This document shows positions 61,302-64,000 of a stretch of 64,000 bases of DNA, in pieces. The stretch comes from an uncultured Bacteroidales bacterium. GTDB lineage: Bacteria; Bacteroidota; Bacteroidia; Bacteroidales; UBA932. The DNA is taken from contig ONOQ01000007.1 of the NCBI GenBank assembly GCA_900319485.1, forward strand, positions 1-64,000, read 5' to 3'. Below the pieces are notes generated by a model. It was given only the letters and a program-made list of their open reading frames with translations. It searched no databases and had not been told where the DNA came from. Both the position numbers and the translations under genes were made by a program. The stretch's first letter is position 1. Every line of letters starts with the position of its first letter.

Positions 61302-61323
61302 TGGTACAAAAAACTTCATTATT

Positions 61324-61644
61324 ATGTCCAATATCCTGATGGTGAAACTAATGGACAGCGGAACCGCGCTGTTCAAGGCCGATAATATGGAAGCCGCAAA
61401 GTCCCGGCTTGCCGATGTCCTGAGATCATACGGAAGCGTATCGGAGGCCGGCGGGCACCTTGTCCTTGACTTTTCCACCTGGCGGTACCATCAGTTCATT
61501 GAAGCAATCCTTGAGGAGACTTCCACCCCCGGAACCTTCGCGGCGGTTCTCCGCACAGGAGACGCTCCCAAACTTCCCTTCGACTTCCCTTCCGGGAAAG
61601 CCGTAAGCACCACTAAAGCCATCCTGAAGGCACTGTCCCTCTAA
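61324..61644 (+). CDS. Small protein of unknown function
   Basis: 106 residues, no signal peptide and no cysteines, mixed alpha/beta composition. It begins MSNILMVKLMDSGTALFKAD and contains FSTWRYHQFIEAI near residue 50. I do not recognise a family. A proper promoter box, normal codon use and GC like its neighbours support a real gene. It ends 68 bp before the lower-GC cassette that follows. Confidence 0.6.
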   Translation: MSNILMVKLMDSGTALFKADNMEAAKSRLADVLRSYGSVSEAGGHLVLDFSTWRYHQFIEAILEETSTPGTFAAVLRTGDAPKLPFDFPSGKAVSTTKAILKALSL

Positions 61645-61672
61645 TAAAATTGGTTTTTAAAAAATAAAACAC

Positions 61673-61680
61673 TACCTTTG
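61673..61680 (+). promoter_or_regulatory. -7 promoter element of the HTH-nucleotidyltransferase cassette
   Basis: TACCTTTG on the plus strand, 32 bp before the ATG at 61712. Confidence 0.7.
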
Positions 61681-61702
61681 CGATTAACGATTCATAAATC
61701 GT
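61681..61702. promoter_or_regulatory. Candidate operator dyad
   Basis: ACGATT (61687-61692), spacer CATA, AATCGT (61697-61702) form a perfect 16-bp dyad, preceded by a further CGATT half-site at 61681-61685. It lies right over the expected transcription start, a position suited to autorepression by the HTH protein encoded just downstream. Confidence 0.5.
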
Positions 61703-61711
61703 AAATTTAAT

Positions 61712-62260
61712 ATGGGTATTAAAGAAAGACAAGCCGTAATGAGGCCCCTTGATATAGTTATTCTGCTGAAGAAAATATCTCCTGCGGGATATTCTATGAA
61801 TGGTAAGCAACTGGCAGAATCACTCGGAATCAGTGCCGCAGAGGTTTCAATTGCACTGGAAAGGAACAGAATTGCCGGTCTTGTAGATTCAGAGAAGACC
61901 AGGGTCAATGTTCTTGCGTTAATGGACTTTCTGGTCTATGGTATCCGATACTGCTTTCCCGTGCAACCTGGAAGTCTGGTTCGGGGAATACCAACAGCAT
62001 CATCGGCCAACCCAATCAAAAGCAGAATAACCTCTAACGGAGAAGATTACGTTTGGAGAAACCCCAACGGGACAGCCAGGGGGCAGGCCATCACTCCCCT
62101 ATACGACAATGTACACATTGCCGTCAAGAACGATGGGGATTTTTACGCTATGTTGGCCATAGTCGATTCCCTAAGACTGGGCAAAACAAGGGAACGTCAA
62201 GCCGCAATAGAAGAACTGAAAAAGTACATCAGCCAGTATGTCAGTTTTAAGCAACAATGA
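61712..62260 (+). CDS. HTH protein, probable antitoxin/regulator of cassette
   Basis: 182 residues. An N-terminal helix-turn-helix (~27-55: MNGKQLAESLGISAAEVSIAL) is followed by a region with FPVQPGSLVRGIPTA and a C-terminal helical tail. Base composition is visibly more AT-rich than flanking genes and codons such as ATA, AGA and TTA are more frequent, suggesting horizontal origin. It overlaps the nucleotidyltransferase gene by 23 bp. The arrangement HTH gene first, nucleotidyltransferase second resembles AbiEi/AbiEii-type modules, but this protein is not an obvious AbiEi. Antitoxin or repressor role is inferred. Confidence 0.65.
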   Translation: MGIKERQAVMRPLDIVILLKKISPAGYSMNGKQLAESLGISAAEVSIALERNRIAGLVDSEKTRVNVLALMDFLVYGIRYCFPVQPGSLVRGIPTASSANPIKSRITSNGEDYVWRNPNGTARGQAITPLYDNVHIAVKNDGDFYAMLAIVDSLRLGKTRERQAAIEELKKYISQYVSFKQQ

Positions 62261-62924
62261 ACGTCTTCGGCAGATTGCCGACGCATTGGAAGACCTTAAC
62301 GCCAGCGTTATGTATGTGGGTGGTGCGGTGATTCAGTTATATTCATCAGATGCTACTGCAATTAATCCAACCACCACATATGACGTAGATTGTGTAGTCA
62401 ACATTTCCACATACCACGAGTTCCGCTCATTCGAGGAGAAACTTTATGAAAAGCATTTCAAGAATGACACTTCAGAAGGAGCGCCAATCTGCCGATATAT
62501 TTATAATGGAGAGAAGGTTGACTTTATGCCCAAAGTAGATACGGGCATCGGCGAAAGCAACAAATGGTATCTCAATGGTATGGAGCATAGAAAGGCGTAC
62601 AAACTGGATGAGCAAAGGACAATCTATATCCTGCCGGTATCCTTTTACCTTGCAACAAAGTTGGAGGCACTCCATTCAAGAGGCGGGGAAGACTACCGGG
62701 GAGAAAAAGACTTTGAAGACATCGTGTTTGTCCTTAATACTTGTGGGCATATAATGGAAGACCTGCATTCCATAAAAGATCCTGAACTTCTCTTTTTCCT
62801 CAAAACAGAGTTTGCAAAGATCGCAGCCAGAAATAATATACGTGAAGAAATTGATTGCGCCCTACTGGAAGACGGGCGTCTTGATGTCGTCTATGACAGA
62901 ATAAAAGCAATAGCACTGATTTGA
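62238..62924 (+). CDS. AbiEii/DUF6036-like nucleotidyltransferase, probable toxin or effector
   Basis: 228 residues. The nucleotidyltransferase pattern begins VMYVGGAVIQLY near residue 24 and continues with YDVDCVVN near 48, giving a DxD metal site; KLEALHSRGGEDYRGEKDFEDIVFVL near 140-165 is the conserved second half seen in AbiEii/AbiGii-type and DUF6036-type enzymes. Relatives transfer nucleotides to tRNA or other targets and act as toxins in phage defence or toxin-antitoxin systems. AT-rich like its partner. The target and whether it is toxic are unknown. Its TGA overlaps the TTG proposed for the next gene. Confidence 0.7.
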   Translation: MSVLSNNERLRQIADALEDLNASVMYVGGAVIQLYSSDATAINPTTTYDVDCVVNISTYHEFRSFEEKLYEKHFKNDTSEGAPICRYIYNGEKVDFMPKVDTGIGESNKWYLNGMEHRKAYKLDEQRTIYILPVSFYLATKLEALHSRGGEDYRGEKDFEDIVFVLNTCGHIMEDLHSIKDPELLFFLKTEFAKIAARNNIREEIDCALLEDGRLDVVYDRIKAIALI

Positions 62925-64000
62925 TTATATCACTCATAGCAGCCCTTTTTGTTTCTCCCCCCGATACGCTTGAGGCATCAAGCGTAACGGCCAGCCGTAA
63001 CGTATCTCCGCCCTCTGAGAGCGTGAGCGGCGTAGTTCTGAGGGACGCATCATCGGCCGCAGATGCCATCCGGGATTTCAGCGGCATACAGCTCCGAGAC
63101 TACGGTGGCGTAGGCGGCCTCAAAACCGTGAACGTCCGAAGCCTTGGAAGCGCCCACACGGCCATTTTCCTTGACGGAGTGCCCATAGACAACGCCCAGA
63201 ACGCGCAGGTGGACCTGGGCCGATTATTCACCGAAGACCTTGAGACGATAGAACTCTACGCCGGGCAGAAATCGGCCCTGATGCAGACGGCAAGGGAGTA
63301 CGGAAGCGCGTCATCCCTGCACCTCAGGTCCTCACTCCCGGACGGGAGGAAACTGCGGCTTAAGTTCAGAGGCGGCGCGTTTGGCACCATCTCCCCCAGC
63401 GGCAGCGTGGAAACCCGCCGGGGACGTTTTGCGGCACGTCTCCGCCTTGGCGCCGACCGCGCTCACGGGCAGTACCCCTTCCACACCCTGGACCTTGGTA
63501 AAGACACCATCCTCACCCGCCAGAACTGCGACATAAAGGCCTTCAGGGCCGGCGGCCATCTGTGGTTCCTGCCCCAGGGGGGCCGATACGAAGCCTCCGT
63601 GAACTGGTACGACGCAGGACGCGGCATCCCCGGGCCCGTGTTCAAGCAGAGCGGAAAATACCCAATGTCAGAGGACCGGCAGTATGACCGCAGCCTTACA
63701 GCCCAGATTTCCGGAGAGCAGTCCCTTGGGCACGGCCTGAGCCTTCTTGTGAAAGGCCGATACTCCCTTGACATCCTGGATTATGTAGATGTTTCCGAAC
63801 TTGACCCCTCCATAAGCGCCACGTGGAATTACAACCTCCAGAGCGCATATGCGGCCGCTTCGCTTGGCTTTCAGGCGCTCCCCTGGCTGCACCTTAACGC
63901 CGCCGTGGACGCCCAGGCCGACTGGCTTACGGCTAATGTCAAAGCGCAGAGGCAGCAGGTCCTGGGGGCGTTTTCATCGGCCTTCCTGCTGGATCCCTGG
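62921..64000 (+). CDS. TonB-dependent receptor (BtuB-like), cut by window end
   Basis: At least 360 residues, running off the window. A short hydrophobic N-terminus (LIISLIAALFVSPPD) is followed directly by a plug domain: LEASSVTASRN, the AADAIRDFSGIQLRDYGG and VNVRSLGSAHTAIFLDGVPIDN motifs, then beta-barrel strands. There is no N-terminal carboxypeptidase-like domain, so it is BtuB-like and not SusC-like. No ATG exists between the in-frame stop at 62894 and the plug; TTG at 62921 (overlapping the upstream TGA) is the best start. Codon use is high-GC again. The substrate (cobalamin or metal complex) is a guess. Confidence 0.82.
   Translation, partial: MIISLIAALFVSPPDTLEASSVTASRNVSPPSESVSGVVLRDASSAADAIRDFSGIQLRDYGGVGGLKTVNVRSLGSAHTAIFLDGVPIDNAQNAQVDLGRLFTEDLETIELYAGQKSALMQTAREYGSASSLHLRSSLPDGRKLRLKFRGGAFGTISPSGSVETRRGRFAARLRLGADRAHGQYPFHTLDLGKDTILTRQNCDIKAFRAGGHLWFLPQGGRYEASVNWYDAGRGIPGPVFKQSGKYPMSEDRQYDRSLTAQISGEQSLGHGLSLLVKGRYSLDILDYVDVSELDPSISATWNYNLQSAYAAASLGFQALPWLHLNAAVDAQADWLTANVKAQRQQVLGAFSSAFLLDPW

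Larger units (their letters stand above)
1..64000. other. Dispersed over-represented heptamer GGCCGAT/ATCGGCC
   Basis: Counted by eye at about 110 sites, near-equal in both orientations, spread through nearly all genes and several gaps. Examples: 135-141, 150-156, the overlapping pair 30733-30742, 63218-63224 and 63755-63761. Base composition alone predicts about 11. Close variants such as GGCCGAC/GTCGGCC are several times rarer even though GAC is the preferred Asp codon here. Confidence 0.75.

Overview
The window reads as chromosomal DNA from a Bacteroidota bacterium, most likely Bacteroidales and probably a gut organism. Supporting signs: many genes are preceded by the Bacteroidota -7 element TAnnTTTG (often TATCTTTG) instead of a Shine-Dalgarno sequence; the primary sigma factor is the short form without region 1.1; and lineage-typical parts occur (DUF6029, DUF6359, FISUMP/BACON modules, OmpA lipid-envelope proteins, TonB systems, GH42-type glycosidase, lipoprotein serpin). 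GC is about 56% by eye, high for Bacteroides itself, so an unclassified or Rikenellaceae-like relative is plausible; genus cannot be fixed from sequence alone. No IS element, prophage or CRISPR array was seen.

Layout. 1-10.4 kb: end of a DUF6359 protein, cardiolipin synthase, two paralogous acyl-CoA ligases on either side of htpG, a HAD phosphatase, and the agmatine-to-putrescine pair aguB/aguA. 10.5-25.3 kb: an OmpA-type porin, uvrB, then a long minus-strand run: rpsA, RNase Z, a LysM glucosaminidase, mltG, a RelA/SpoT protein with an eroded hydrolase site, and four exported proteins of which three carry thioredoxin folds. 25.4-30.9 kb: an uncharacterised envelope locus (lysozyme-like protein, secreted helical protein, OmpA protein with two zinc ribbons, stand-alone LuxR-type HTH) facing a divergent TPR/membrane/LuxR protein whose HTH is a paralogue. 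31-43.6 kb: corA, a recR operon ending in queC, a GH42-like glycosidase with queD, serpin and pnuC, tRNA-Thr, a 52-bp tandem repeat, the peptidoglycan-recycling pair amgK/murU, queE and a HI0933-type flavoprotein. 43.6-60.5 kb: a structured-RNA candidate, ybaK, recQ, MATE, WalJ-like hydrolase, TPR protein, M28 peptidase, ABC exporter, CBM9-like and VanZ proteins, argS-rpoD-degQ, an exonuclease and dnaN. 60.6-64 kb: a TonB-domain lipoprotein, a small unknown protein, a lower-GC HTH plus nucleotidyltransferase cassette resembling a toxin-antitoxin or abortive-infection module, and the start of a TonB-dependent receptor.

Cross-cutting signals. (1) The heptamer GGCCGAT/ATCGGCC occurs about 110 times, roughly ten times the compositional expectation, on both strands and in several reading frames, including with rare codons. 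(2) A perfect 34-bp promoter sequence is present in inverted orientation upstream of amgK and of the HI0933 flavoprotein, 4 kb apart. (3) A rod-shaped RNA with a closing stem, a large central bubble and an apical stem, 6S-like in outline, lies at 43695-43859. (4) Several promoters sit so close to their start codons that the mRNAs must be nearly leaderless.
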